From: Desulfobacteraceae bacterium
GTDB taxonomy: Bacteria; Desulfobacterota; Desulfobacteria; Desulfobacterales; Desulfosalsimonadaceae
Length of the DNA: 45,018 nt
Direction: 5' to 3'
NCBI GenBank assembly: GCA_011389515.1
Contig: JAABUA010000023.1
Location: forward strand, 1 to 45,018
Under the pieces are notes generated by a model. The model saw only the letters and a list, made by a program, of their open reading frames with translations. It did no database searches and had not been told where the DNA came from. Shown here one piece after another: positions 1 through 8,173 of this stretch (positions are counted from its first letter, which is position 1; each line of letters starts with the position of its first letter). Made by a program: the position numbers and the translations under genes.

Positions 1-1657
1 CGGGGCTAAAATATCGATCCCCGATGAAAAAACCGCTGCCGCGATTCATGACAGGCTTGCCGGCGCGACATACACGGTTGAAAAAATCATTAAAAAAACT
101 GTCAAGCGTCGTCCTTATCCTCCTTTTACCACAAGCAAACTCCAGCAGGAAGCCATACGGAAGCTGCGCTTTTCAGCGAAAAAGACCATGAACGTTGCCC
201 AACAGCTCTATGAGGGAATCGACCTGGGGGGGGAAACGGTCGGCCTGATCACTTATATGCGTACGGACTCCACCCGGATATCCGCAGAAGCCGCCGGCGA
301 GGCCAAAGACCTTATCCTCGATCTTTACGGAAAAGACTACGCACTGGATAAACCGCGCTTCTTCAAGAACAAGAACCGTACCCAGGATGCGCACGAGGCG
401 ATCCGGCCCACTTCCGTTTTCAATGTTCCGGATAAAATAGCAGGGTACCTGTCAAAAGATCAGCTGTCGCTCTACAAAATCATATGGCAGCGATTTGTGG
501 CTTCCCAGATGGCCGAAGCGCTCATAGACCAGAAGACCATTACCATTGCAGCGGTCGGTTGTCTTTTTTCCGCGTCCGGTTCCACCGTGAATTTTCCGGG
601 TTTTTTGAGTCTGTACCAATCTGCCGACGACACCATATCCGAGGAAAACGAAAAGGCAAAGGGGCAGCTTCCCGAACTGTCCGAAAACGAAGCGTTGAAG
701 CTTTTGTCACTGGAGCCGAAACAGCATTTTACGCAGCCACCCCCCCGGTTTACGGAAGCAACGCTGGTCAAGGAGCTTGAAGAAAACGGCATCGGCCGGC
801 CAAGCACTTATGCCACCATCCTGTCCACGATTCGGGAAAAAGGGTATGTCGACCTTGTAAAGGGCGTTTTCAAACCCAACGAGTTGGGCTTTATCATCAC
901 GGATTTGCTTGTGGCAAATTTCCCGGATATTGTTGATGTTGATTTTACAGCAAAGCTTGAAAACGAGTTAGACAGGGTCGAATCGGCCGAAATGGATGCC
1001 AGGCAGCTTTTGCGAAACTTCTATGAGGTTTTTGAAAATCGTGTGATTGCAGCGGCCCACGATATGCTGAGCGTAAAAGGGGTTGGCCTGCCTACCGGCG
1101 TCAACTGTCCCGCATGCGGCAAGGAAGTACGGATCAAGGTGGGGAAAAATGGCCCGTTTCTTGCCTGCGAAGGCTACCCCGAGTGCACCTACTCCCGAAA
1201 TTACGAGCGGAATGACAAAGGGGAAATTTTTCCCGTTGAACCGGTCCATGAACTGGCCGAAGGAGAAATCTGCGATGCATGCGGGCGTAATATGGTTGTA
1301 AAACAGGGGCGCTACGGCGATTTCCTGGCCTGCAGCGGGTATCCCGAGTGCAAAAATACGAGATCTGTTCATGGAAACGGAAAGGGCAACCCTACCGGCG
1401 TGGCATGCCCGGAAGCAGGTTGTTCAGGGGAGGTGATCGAAAAGCGGTCCAAACGGGGAAAGGTTTTTTACGGTTGCAACCGGTATCCGGACTGCACGTT
1501 CGCCTTATGGGATAAACCCGTAAAAGGCAATTGTCCCGACTGCGGCGCCCCGTTTTTGGTCGAAAAGGAAACCAAAAAGGAAGGAAAAATGCACCGGTGC
1601 GCCACGCGCGGTTGCGGTTACAAGGAGATTCCCGATGATACGGGTAAACAGGAATAA
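1..1657 (+). CDS. topA: DNA topoisomerase I, C-terminal part (5' end outside window)
   Basis: Type IA topoisomerase, which relaxes negative supercoils by transient single-strand cleavage through a tyrosine. The reading frame is open from base 2, upstream of the first internal ATG at 188, so the gene starts outside the window. The catalytic tyrosine lies in the motif GLITYMRTDS, and the family motif GIGRPSTYATI follows. The C-terminus carries four zinc-ribbon-like units: CPACG...CEGYPEC, CDACG...CSGYPEC, CPEAGC...CNRYPDC and CPDCG...CATRGC. This multi-ribbon tail is typical of bacterial TopA. The TAA stop lies two bases from the stop codon of the convergent downstream gene, with no room for a separate terminator. 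Confidence 0.97.
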   Translation, partial: GAKISIPDEKTAAAIHDRLAGATYTVEKIIKKTVKRRPYPPFTTSKLQQEAIRKLRFSAKKTMNVAQQLYEGIDLGGETVGLITYMRTDSTRISAEAAGEAKDLILDLYGKDYALDKPRFFKNKNRTQDAHEAIRPTSVFNVPDKIAGYLSKDQLSLYKIIWQRFVASQMAEALIDQKTITIAAVGCLFSASGSTVNFPGFLSLYQSADDTISEENEKAKGQLPELSENEALKLLSLEPKQHFTQPPPRFTEATLVKELEENGIGRPSTYATILSTIREKGYVDLVKGVFKPNELGFIITDLLVANFPDIVDVDFTAKLENELDRVESAEMDARQLLRNFYEVFENRVIAAAHDMLSVKGVGLPTGVNCPACGKEVRIKVGKNGPFLACEGYPECTYSRNYERNDKGEIFPVEPVHELAEGEICDACGRNMVVKQGRYGDFLACSGYPECKNTRSVHGNGKGNPTGVACPEAGCSGEVIEKRSKRGKVFYGCNRYPDCTFALWDKPVKGNCPDCGAPFLVEKETKKEGKMHRCATRGCGYKEIPDDTGKQE

Positions 1658-1659
1658 GA

Positions 1660-2832
1660 TTATCCTGTCCTGCCCAGGTGCGCCCTGTCCAGGTAGGCGA
1701 GATCTCTGGCCTGCGTGTTTTTGGTTCCCACCGCCAGCACCTCTATCCCCTGATGGCCGTCCTTCCTGAAATAAAGACGGCCATTGTATGCAAATACCGC
1801 TTCGAAAGCGCTGATTTTCCCTTTTTTTGAAAACACTTTCCGTTTGATGGGCACAATGGATGGGTCAGCGTTGAGCTGGTGAATTAACTCCTCGGCTTTG
1901 AGCGCCATATCATCGGTCAGATCCGTTATTCCGATCAAAGCCTTCTCATGCACATCGATGTTTTTGTAGAGCGTCTTAAACCGCTTGGACAGCTTTTCAA
2001 CATTTTTTTCCTTCTGCTTGCTGATGTTTCCCCGTAATTTTTCAAGTTCGTTGATCTTTTCTTCCAGTTCGAGAATCTCTTTTGATTGAAGCTCCTGTTC
2101 CTCGAGGTTTTGTGAAAGCCGCTGTTCGAGTGTTTCGATCTCGTCGAACATTTCTTCCTCATTTTTTGACGCTTTTTCTCTTTGCTCCTCGAGAGAAGAC
2201 TGCAGGCTTTGATGTTCCTTCAGCAGGTTTTCTCTCTCTGTTGTCAGCCGGTCAAACTGAAGGTTGAATTCATCTTCCAGACGGTGCAGCCTGTCCAGTT
2301 CCTCTGCTTTTTCCTGTTCTTCGCGGCGGGCCTTGAACGATACGGAATTAAAATATATATACAGGCCGCTGCCGGTAATCAGGATATAAAACAGGAGGAT
2401 GGACATGGCGATTGCCGAATACAGGCGAATAATCGCGGAAACTTCAACGGAAAGGCCGTTTTGAAGGATCTGGAAATTGTCCCTTGCCGTCTCAATTGGA
2501 TTTTCATTGACGATGTCGGCGGGGGTCCCGGGCTGGTAGCCGGGGGGATACAGTATTACGCCGTCTTCGGTGGTAACCGTAACATCGAGGTCTATCCCAA
2601 GGGTTATCAGAAGGTCTTCGTCCATGAACCGGCGTATGGCTTCCCGTACGGACTCGTGGAGCATGACTCCGCCGCTGAGGATATTGTTCATGTCGGAAAG
2701 GTATATGTTTTCAATTTCATTTTGATAGCGGGTATTCAGGTAATACTTTTCCAGGCCGTGGATGGTGCCCAGATAAAGCATCGGCGGCATGAGAATGGAA
2801 AGAATTAATATATTAAACGATAAGTATTTCAT
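1660..2832 (-). CDS. Membrane-anchored coiled-coil protein with possible RelE/ParE-like C-terminus
   Basis: I do not recognise a named family for this 390-residue protein. An N-terminal membrane segment (about 5-25) is followed by a roughly 110-residue presumably extracytoplasmic segment, a second membrane helix (about 137-160), and a long charged Glu/Lys/Gln-rich coiled coil (about 165-290). The topology resembles a sensor or chemoreceptor-like protein, but no kinase, HAMP or methyl-accepting signature is visible. The last 90 residues contain NGRLYFRKDG and then AVGTKNTQARDLAYL, a pattern reminiscent of the end of RelE/ParE-fold toxins. That resemblance is inference. The start ATG overlaps the stop of the upstream TPR lipoprotein gene by four bases (ATGA), so the two are probably translationally coupled. 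Confidence 0.75.
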   Translation of the reverse strand: MKYLSFNILILSILMPPMLYLGTIHGLEKYYLNTRYQNEIENIYLSDMNNILSGGVMLHESVREAIRRFMDEDLLITLGIDLDVTVTTEDGVILYPPGYQPGTPADIVNENPIETARDNFQILQNGLSVEVSAIIRLYSAIAMSILLFYILITGSGLYIYFNSVSFKARREEQEKAEELDRLHRLEDEFNLQFDRLTTERENLLKEHQSLQSSLEEQREKASKNEEEMFDEIETLEQRLSQNLEEQELQSKEILELEEKINELEKLRGNISKQKEKNVEKLSKRFKTLYKNIDVHEKALIGITDLTDDMALKAEELIHQLNADPSIVPIKRKVFSKKGKISAFEAVFAYNGRLYFRKDGHQGIEVLAVGTKNTQARDLAYLDRAHLGRTG

Positions 2833-5147
2833 TGCGTGAACGTTTTCGCAGCCAATTCGTCAAGGATCTCGCGTGCCTGCTCCGCATCTTCAAATTCAGG
2901 GTCGAGCTGCAGCGCTTTTTCCAGGTACCTTCTTGCGCTTTCAAAAAGGTCTTTCCTGTATAAACTTTTCCCCAGGTGATAATGAACCACAGCATTTTCC
3001 GGCAGTTTTTCCAGACTTTCCGTAAATTCCCGTATCGCTTCGTCATACAGGCCAAGTTGGTGATACACCCAGCCCAGTGTGTCCTGGATTCTCGGGTCAT
3101 CTGGAATCTGTTCCCGCGCTTTTTTGGCCAGCCGGAGCGCTTCAGAAAGATCGGTCCGTCTTTCTGCGAGGAGATAGGCGAGATTGTTGGCTGCGGGGAC
3201 AAAATTCGGGCTTATGGAAAGAAGTTTCCGGTAATGTTCAATCGCAAGGTCCTTATCCCCCTGCTGCGCATACATGATGGCCAGCATCATGTGAGGTACT
3301 TCCTGGTCAGGGTTTCTGTCCAGCGCCATCTTGTAATGGCTCATGGCCTTGTCGCGTTTTTCTTCCATCATGTAGGTTTCCGCAAGCGAGTAATATGAAG
3401 GGAGAAAATTGGGATCATTTTCAAGGGCCTTGTTGAAAAGCTGTTCCGCCCCTTCGAGGTCGTTTTTTGCAATATACAGCTTTCCCTTGAGGTTATATAT
3501 GACCGCAAGCATGGAGGGCTGGTCCTGAAGCGCTTCAATGCGGCTTTCGCATTGTGCGATGGCCTCGTCATACTTTTCCTGCTCGGCCATTACCGTGATC
3601 AGGTTTACGAATGCCTGGAGATGTGAGGGATTCAGAGACAATACTTTTTTAAAGACGGTTTCCGCTTCCGCATAGTTTCCCTTGATCCTGAAGAGCAGCC
3701 CGAGGTTGAAGTGCCCTTCCGGGTTTTCAGGGTTCATATCGGTTAGCATCTGAAAATGATACCGGGCTTTATCCAGCTCTCTTTTCTGGATGTAAATGCT
3801 TCCGAGCAGCGCACGGGCCTGGTAGTTGCCGGGCGAAAGCTCGAGAACGGTGTTGCAGGTATCAATGGCGCGCTCCATCTTGCTCTCGCTCATGTAAATG
3901 CCTGCAAGGATCAATTGTGCAGAGATGAATTCCTCGCTGTTTTTTTGTACTCTCAGCAGTTCCGTGGTTGCCGGACCCGGCAGATTGTTTTTGAGATAGG
4001 CCAGCCCTTTGTAGTAATATATTCGGCTGTCATCCGGATGTTTTTCGGCCAGGAGCGTCAGTTCTGCGAGGGCTTTTTCCGGATTGTTTTCCACTATGTG
4101 GATTTTTGCCTCAAGTATTCTTGCCGGCAGATAATCGGGATGGCTTTTCGTAATCACCTGAATGCTCAACCGTGCCTGTTCAACCTTGTTGAGCCCAAGA
4201 TACAGGTCTGCGATTTTCAGCAGAAGCCTGGGGTTTCCGGGTTGTTTTTCAAGACCGGACTCATACACTGCCAGTGCTTTCTGCGGCTGGTTTATGGCAT
4301 TGTAAAAAGAGGCCGCTACAATATAAAGATTCACGGAATCGGGTCTTTTTTCAATTGCCTCCAGGTAAGCCGCTTCGGCTTTTTCCCATTGCTGTGTATG
4401 GACATAGAAATTGCCAAGCAGTATATACAGATTCGGCTCGTCCTCTTTGATGGCAAGAGCGTCCATAAGCACTTCCTGGGCTTCCTCGAAATTCTGCGTC
4501 TGTATGTGAAGCCCGAAAAGAACGATATACGGTTGCAGGTTCTGGGGGTTGTTGTCTATGGCGGCATTCAGAATGTCGGCTGCGTCTCTGATCCTGCCCT
4601 GGTGCAGGTGTATTCTGGCAATGCTGAGGTACGCCTGCATTTCGGCAGGGTTGATGACAACGGCCCTTTCGAACAGGTCAATCGCCGTTTGATATTGTTC
4701 CATGGAAACGTGTGTATACGCTGTCAGTATGAGTGCATGCAGATTTTCCGGATCCCTTTCCAGCACCTGTGACGTGATTTTAAGGGATTTGTCGTATTCA
4801 CGGCTCAGCAGGTAGAGATTGGCAAGGCGGAGGTGCGCTTCCGTCAGCCCTTCATCCATTTCCGTTGCGGTTTTCAGTGCGTCAAACGCCTGGCTCATGT
4901 TGCCCAGGCGGAGATATACCTCTCCCAGCCGGGCGTATGCCTTTGTAAATTCAGGATCGATTTCAATCGCCTTGAGGAGCATGTCCCTCGAACAGGTATA
5001 TTGCTGGGCCTCGAAACAGCTTTCCGCCTTGTCAAAATATTCCTGCTTGAGGTCGTTTTTTCCCGAGCATCCCATTCCAATGACGATTGTCAGCAGAAAT
5101 GCGCAGGTGGCCTTCATAAAACGGAAATCGCGGGTGGATGAAGTCAT
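2829..5147 (-). CDS. Large TPR-repeat lipoprotein
   Basis: 772 residues made almost entirely of tetratricopeptide repeats, with recurrent patterns such as A..LGEVYLRLGN and NPENPEGHFNLGLLF from about residue 36 to the end. A hydrophobic N-terminal segment ends in VIGMGCSGK, which looks like a lipoprotein signal with acylation at Cys27. The lipobox is not ideal, since glycine and methionine occupy the positions before the final glycine. TPR arrays are protein-protein scaffolds, and similar lipoproteins accompany outer-membrane or exopolysaccharide assembly machines, but no such genes are adjacent here. It is the first gene of a two-gene operon, overlapping the downstream membrane coiled-coil gene by four bases. 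Confidence 0.85.
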   Translation of the reverse strand: MTSSTRDFRFMKATCAFLLTIVIGMGCSGKNDLKQEYFDKAESCFEAQQYTCSRDMLLKAIEIDPEFTKAYARLGEVYLRLGNMSQAFDALKTATEMDEGLTEAHLRLANLYLLSREYDKSLKITSQVLERDPENLHALILTAYTHVSMEQYQTAIDLFERAVVINPAEMQAYLSIARIHLHQGRIRDAADILNAAIDNNPQNLQPYIVLFGLHIQTQNFEEAQEVLMDALAIKEDEPNLYILLGNFYVHTQQWEKAEAAYLEAIEKRPDSVNLYIVAASFYNAINQPQKALAVYESGLEKQPGNPRLLLKIADLYLGLNKVEQARLSIQVITKSHPDYLPARILEAKIHIVENNPEKALAELTLLAEKHPDDSRIYYYKGLAYLKNNLPGPATTELLRVQKNSEEFISAQLILAGIYMSESKMERAIDTCNTVLELSPGNYQARALLGSIYIQKRELDKARYHFQMLTDMNPENPEGHFNLGLLFRIKGNYAEAETVFKKVLSLNPSHLQAFVNLITVMAEQEKYDEAIAQCESRIEALQDQPSMLAVIYNLKGKLYIAKNDLEGAEQLFNKALENDPNFLPSYYSLAETYMMEEKRDKAMSHYKMALDRNPDQEVPHMMLAIMYAQQGDKDLAIEHYRKLLSISPNFVPAANNLAYLLAERRTDLSEALRLAKKAREQIPDDPRIQDTLGWVYHQLGLYDEAIREFTESLEKLPENAVVHYHLGKSLYRKDLFESARRYLEKALQLDPEFEDAEQAREILDELAAKTFTQ

Positions 5148-5195
5148 GGTATTTTTCTTATGTCAGATTGTTTGGTTGGTTTTTTTTGAAGCCAT

Positions 5196-5246
5196 CGGAC
5201 GGCCTTCAAAATGCTGCTCCTCCGGAAAGCCATATCAGGCCGTCCG
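5196..5246. repeat. Inverted repeat between divergent genes
   Basis: CGGACGGCCT at 5196-5205 is repeated as its exact reverse complement AGGCCGTCCG at 5237-5246, separated by 31 bases. It lies between the divergent TPR lipoprotein operon and coaBC. It could form a 10-bp stem or be a protein-binding site. No T-run follows it on either strand, so it is not an obvious terminator. Confidence 0.4.
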
Positions 5247-5288
5247 GGTGGACCCTCTGATCGAAAAGCCCGGGTGGATACAAAAACG

Positions 5289-5317
5289 TTTACAGTATTT
5301 GTAACAGATAGTATACA
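5289..5317 (+). promoter_or_regulatory. Putative sigma-70 promoter for coaBC
   Basis: TTTACA at 5289-5294 and TATACA at 5312-5317 are separated by 17 bases. Both hexamers are one to two mismatches from consensus. Transcription would start near 5324, giving a leader of about 95 nt before the coaBC start. Confidence 0.5.
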
Positions 5318-5419
5318 TTTATAACCTGCGATGGACCCTGTTGCATATTTGTTTTTACCAGAGGATCCAAATCAATCAAAGGTTTTTTGTTACAATCACC
5401 TGTCATGGAGAGGTATGAT

Positions 5420-6649
5420 ATGTGGACGGAAACCCTTCTTTCGGGGAAACGTATCGTTTTGGGGATATCCGGCGGCATAGCGGCCTACAAGAGCGTAGAG
5501 CTGCTGCGGCTGATCCAGAAAGCGGGTGCGGATGTCAAGGTAATCATGACAAAAAATGCACAGGAATTCGTTGGGCCCATAACCTTTGCCGCCATATCCG
5601 GACACCCGGTATTTACGGGCATGTACGGTGAAACAGCGGATCCGGAGATGCGTCACATAAGCATTGCACAGGAAGCCGATGCAGTGGTCATCGCACCCGC
5701 AACGGCAAATATTATTGGCAAATTTGCCGGCGGCATAGCTGATGACGCATTGACCACCCTCATGATGGCCGTTACGTCCCCGCGGCTGATCTGCCCGGCG
5801 ATGAATACGAATATGTATGAAAACCGTGCGCTGCAGCGCAACCTTGACGTCCTGGATGCGGATGGCTTCGTTATCGTTGAACCGGGGCATGGGGAGCTTG
5901 CCTGCAAATCAACGGGTCCCGGCAGGCTCGCCGATCCGGAAACCATTGCGTGGCGTCTCGTGGAAGTGTTGACGAAAAAGGATCTTATGGGAAAGCGGGT
6001 CCTGATTTCCGCCGGTCCCACCCGGGAGTCTCTTGACCCGGTACGGTATATCAGCAATCCGTCTTCCGGTAAAATGGGGTATGCCATGGCCCGTGCGGCT
6101 GTCCTGCGCGGGGGGGACGTGGTGCTTGTTTCCGGGCCGACCGTTCTTCCGGACCCCTTTGGTGCAAAGGTAACACGCGTGACATCCGCGTCTGAAATGG
6201 CCGAGGCCATCTTCGATCAATCCGGTACGGCAGATATCGTGATCAAGTCGGCGGCGGTGTCCGATTATCGTCCCACCGGTGTTTCGGCGCACAAGATCAA
6301 AAAAGAGAAAGACACCTTGATTATGGAATTGGAAAAAACCACGGATATTCTGGCCGAGCTTGGCCGGCGCAAAAAACCGGGGCAGATTCTTGTGGGCTTT
6401 GCCGCGGAAACAAGGGATCTTGAAAAATATGCCATTGAAAAGCTGAAGAAAAAAAATCTCGACATGATTGCGGCCAATATAGTCGGTGAAAAAGGTTCCG
6501 GTTTTGATGCCGATACAAATGCTGTCCGCCTGTTTTTTAAAGACGGCGGGAATGAAAAACTGCCAATGATGGACAAGTTTGCCGCCGCCAATATTATCAT
6601 TGATCATGTAACGGCGATTATTGCACGGCAGGAAGGCACTGTCGAATAA
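5420..6649 (+). CDS. coaBC: Bifunctional phosphopantothenoylcysteine decarboxylase / phosphopantothenate-cysteine ligase
   Basis: Catalyses two steps of coenzyme A synthesis: ligation of cysteine to 4'-phosphopantothenate and decarboxylation to 4'-phosphopantetheine. The N-terminal flavin-dependent CoaC domain shows LGISGGIAAYKS, a catalytic-type histidine in MRHISIA, and PAMNTNMYEN. The C-terminal CoaB domain shows SAGPTRESLDPVRYISNPSS and SAAVSDYRP. The ATG at 5420 is preferred because GGAGAGG at 5407-5413 is correctly spaced before it; a TTG at 5387 and an ATG at 5405 are in frame but lack such a site. The resulting 409 residues match the family. Its TAA overlaps the next ATG by one base (TAATG), implying coupling. 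Confidence 0.95.
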   Translation: MWTETLLSGKRIVLGISGGIAAYKSVELLRLIQKAGADVKVIMTKNAQEFVGPITFAAISGHPVFTGMYGETADPEMRHISIAQEADAVVIAPATANIIGKFAGGIADDALTTLMMAVTSPRLICPAMNTNMYENRALQRNLDVLDADGFVIVEPGHGELACKSTGPGRLADPETIAWRLVEVLTKKDLMGKRVLISAGPTRESLDPVRYISNPSSGKMGYAMARAAVLRGGDVVLVSGPTVLPDPFGAKVTRVTSASEMAEAIFDQSGTADIVIKSAAVSDYRPTGVSAHKIKKEKDTLIMELEKTTDILAELGRRKKPGQILVGFAAETRDLEKYAIEKLKKKNLDMIAANIVGEKGSGFDADTNAVRLFFKDGGNEKLPMMDKFAAANIIIDHVTAIIARQEGTVE

Positions 6650-7437
6650 TGATAGCGCCGGATGCTGAATACAGGGGTTTTTATCCAGAATCTATGAAAA
6701 CAAAGGCAAATGAACTTGATGCGGTTGTCAGTGAGATCCAGCAATACCTTGGATTTTTAAAGACCGTCGGATGCCCGGGAGTCGATCTGGGGCAAAAGAG
6801 CATTGATATCATCCGGTCCTGGGAAAAAACAGATCCCATAGTGGCGGAGCGCTCTGTTCCGGTATCCCTGAGTGCGGTCTTTGACGCATTTTTGCAATGC
6901 CGGCGATGCGGGCTTGCCGATACAAAAATGGCATCCGTTTTCGGGGCCGGAGCCGAAAATGCGCAATTGATGTTTATCGGTTTTGCCCCTGAGAAAGGAG
7001 ACGAAATTACAGGGCGGCCATACACGGGCAAAGAAGGTGCGCTGTTAACCCGGATTATTGAAGCAATGGGGCTTGACCGGAATTCGGTTTACATCAGCCA
7101 CGCCGTCAAGTGTTTCCTGCAGGAAGGAAGATTGCCCGGCAAATGGGAGGCAAGGGCCTGCCGCTATTATCTTGTCCGCCAGGTGCAGGCGATAAAGCCC
7201 TCGGTGATTTGTGTTTTAGGGGAAACCGCCGCTTCCGCGCTTTTGCGGAGCCATATGCCATTCGAACGGATAAGGGGAAAATTTCAGGATTTCGAGGGGA
7301 TTCTTGTCATGCCGACCTATGACCTGGCACATCTCCTGGCAGAGCCTTCAGCCAAGCGTCCCGTGTGGGAGGATATGCAGAAGATAATGAAAAAACTCGA
7401 TTCCGGGGGCAACACCCCCCGAGGCGGTACGTCCTGA
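6649..7437 (+). CDS. Uracil-DNA glycosylase-like (family 4-type) Fe-S protein with altered motifs
   Basis: 262 residues. The second half matches the family-4 uracil-DNA glycosylase fold. Four cysteines sit where that family binds a 4Fe-4S cluster: the pair in CRRCGL, one in HAVKC, one in ARACRYYL. The motif TGRPYTGKEGALLTRI is well kept. The catalytic motifs are not: the usual GE-A/G-PG is replaced by GFAPEKGDE, and the usual histidine of the TYHPAYLL motif is replaced in PTYDLAHLL. It may therefore be inactive or act on another substrate. The first about 80 residues are unlike typical glycosylases. The start overlaps the coaBC stop; an internal ATG at 6694 is an alternative. Confidence 0.75.
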   Translation: MIAPDAEYRGFYPESMKTKANELDAVVSEIQQYLGFLKTVGCPGVDLGQKSIDIIRSWEKTDPIVAERSVPVSLSAVFDAFLQCRRCGLADTKMASVFGAGAENAQLMFIGFAPEKGDEITGRPYTGKEGALLTRIIEAMGLDRNSVYISHAVKCFLQEGRLPGKWEARACRYYLVRQVQAIKPSVICVLGETAASALLRSHMPFERIRGKFQDFEGILVMPTYDLAHLLAEPSAKRPVWEDMQKIMKKLDSGGNTPRGGTS

Positions 7438-7455
7438 TCGTTTTATGCAAGGGTG

Positions 7456-7482
7456 TTCAGGTATTTAGCATTCAGGTATTTA
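7456..7482 (+). repeat. Short direct repeat
   Basis: TTCAGGTATTTA occurs at 7456-7467 and again at 7471-7482, a 15-base period, just after the glycosylase-like gene and before a promoter-like sequence. Function unknown. Confidence 0.5.
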
Positions 7483-7486
7483 TGTA

Positions 7487-7516
7487 TTGACATTAAAAAT
7501 CGATTTGTTTTAATAT
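7487..7516 (+). promoter_or_regulatory. Putative sigma-70 promoter for the Rho-N protein gene
   Basis: TTGACA at 7487-7492 (perfect -35) and TAATAT at 7511-7516 are 18 bases apart. Transcription would start near 7523, within the first bases of palindromic element A1, so the element would form most of the about 290-nt leader of the gene at 7813. Confidence 0.5.
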
Positions 7517-7518
7517 CT

Positions 7519-7665
7519 ACGACTTCGTAAAAAAGTTCAATATCTGCGTTACGTGCAATCCCTCAGAATTTGCGGCTTACGCCTTGTAGGCATACACGTA
7601 CACATACGTACGCTGCATTCTTCGGGATTGCGCAAGCCTTGATCTTGAACTTTTTACAAAGTCGT
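7519..7665. repeat. Palindromic element, family A, copy 1 (MITE-like)
   Basis: A 147-bp imperfect inverted repeat. The left end ACGACTTCGTAAAAAAGTTC matches the reverse complement of the right end (7641-7665). The arms continue inward through GCGTTACGTGCAATCC on the left and GGATTGCGCAAGCC on the right. A diverged second copy lies at 28481-28608. It contains no plausible protein gene. It fills most of the 375-bp gap between the glycosylase-like gene and the Rho-N gene. No flanking duplication is obvious here. Confidence 0.75.
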
Positions 7666-7812
7666 CTGAGCGCGACTTTTTGCGAATGAGCGGGAATGCG
7701 GGGGCTGTGTCCTCCGCATTGTGTTTTGTAAGCGTTGTATTTGTTTGTCCCGACGGATTTGAAGGAATTATTTTTGAACAAGCATATTTTGTAAAAGGAG
7801 AGTAAAAAGGCG

Positions 7813-8139
7813 ATGGGTAAAAAACAAAAAGAAGTCAAGGAAAAACCCCTGGAAAAAATGACCGCAACGGAACTCAGGGAAATGGCCAAGGAGATAGACG
7901 GCATAACCGGCACATACGGAATGAACAAGGCGGAACTGATTTCTGCAATCAAAAAATCAAAGGGCATAACGGATGAAGGCGTCAAAAAAGGCTCCGCCGG
8001 AACGGTACGCCAGATCAAGGAGAAAATCCGTGAACTTCGTAAAAAACGCCAGGAATATATCGACGGCCAGGACGGGAAAATGGCCGATATCTTCCGTCAC
8101 AGGATAAGCAAGCTAAAGAAAAAAACCAGAAGGATATAA
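7813..8139 (+). CDS. Small Rho N-terminal-domain (Rho-N/SAP-like) protein
   Basis: A 108-residue, very basic, lysine-rich protein. Residues about 16-50 (MTATELREMAKEIDG followed by GMNKAELISAIKKS) fit the Rho N-terminal helical fold, a nucleic-acid-binding module also found in stand-alone proteins. The C-terminal half is a predicted charged helix pair (RQIKEKIRELRKKRQEY). This suggests binding to RNA or DNA, but the target is unknown. GGAG at 7797-7800 precedes the start at a rather long distance. The following HAD-family gene begins 34 bases downstream in the same direction. Confidence 0.8.
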   Translation: MGKKQKEVKEKPLEKMTATELREMAKEIDGITGTYGMNKAELISAIKKSKGITDEGVKKGSAGTVRQIKEKIRELRKKRQEYIDGQDGKMADIFRHRISKLKKKTRRI

Positions 8140-8173
8140 CCAGTAAGGATATAAAACCATCAAAAGCGATTGC

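Noticed and set aside
3756-4772. 338-residue plus-strand open frame
   Set aside because: Lies wholly opposite the TPR lipoprotein; the repeated codons of TPRs readily leave antisense frames open.
7519-7665. Palindromic repeats as a CRISPR array or phage attachment site beside xerC
   Set aside because: No regularly spaced identical repeats with unique spacers, no cas genes, no phage genes; the repeats are long, isolated palindromes.
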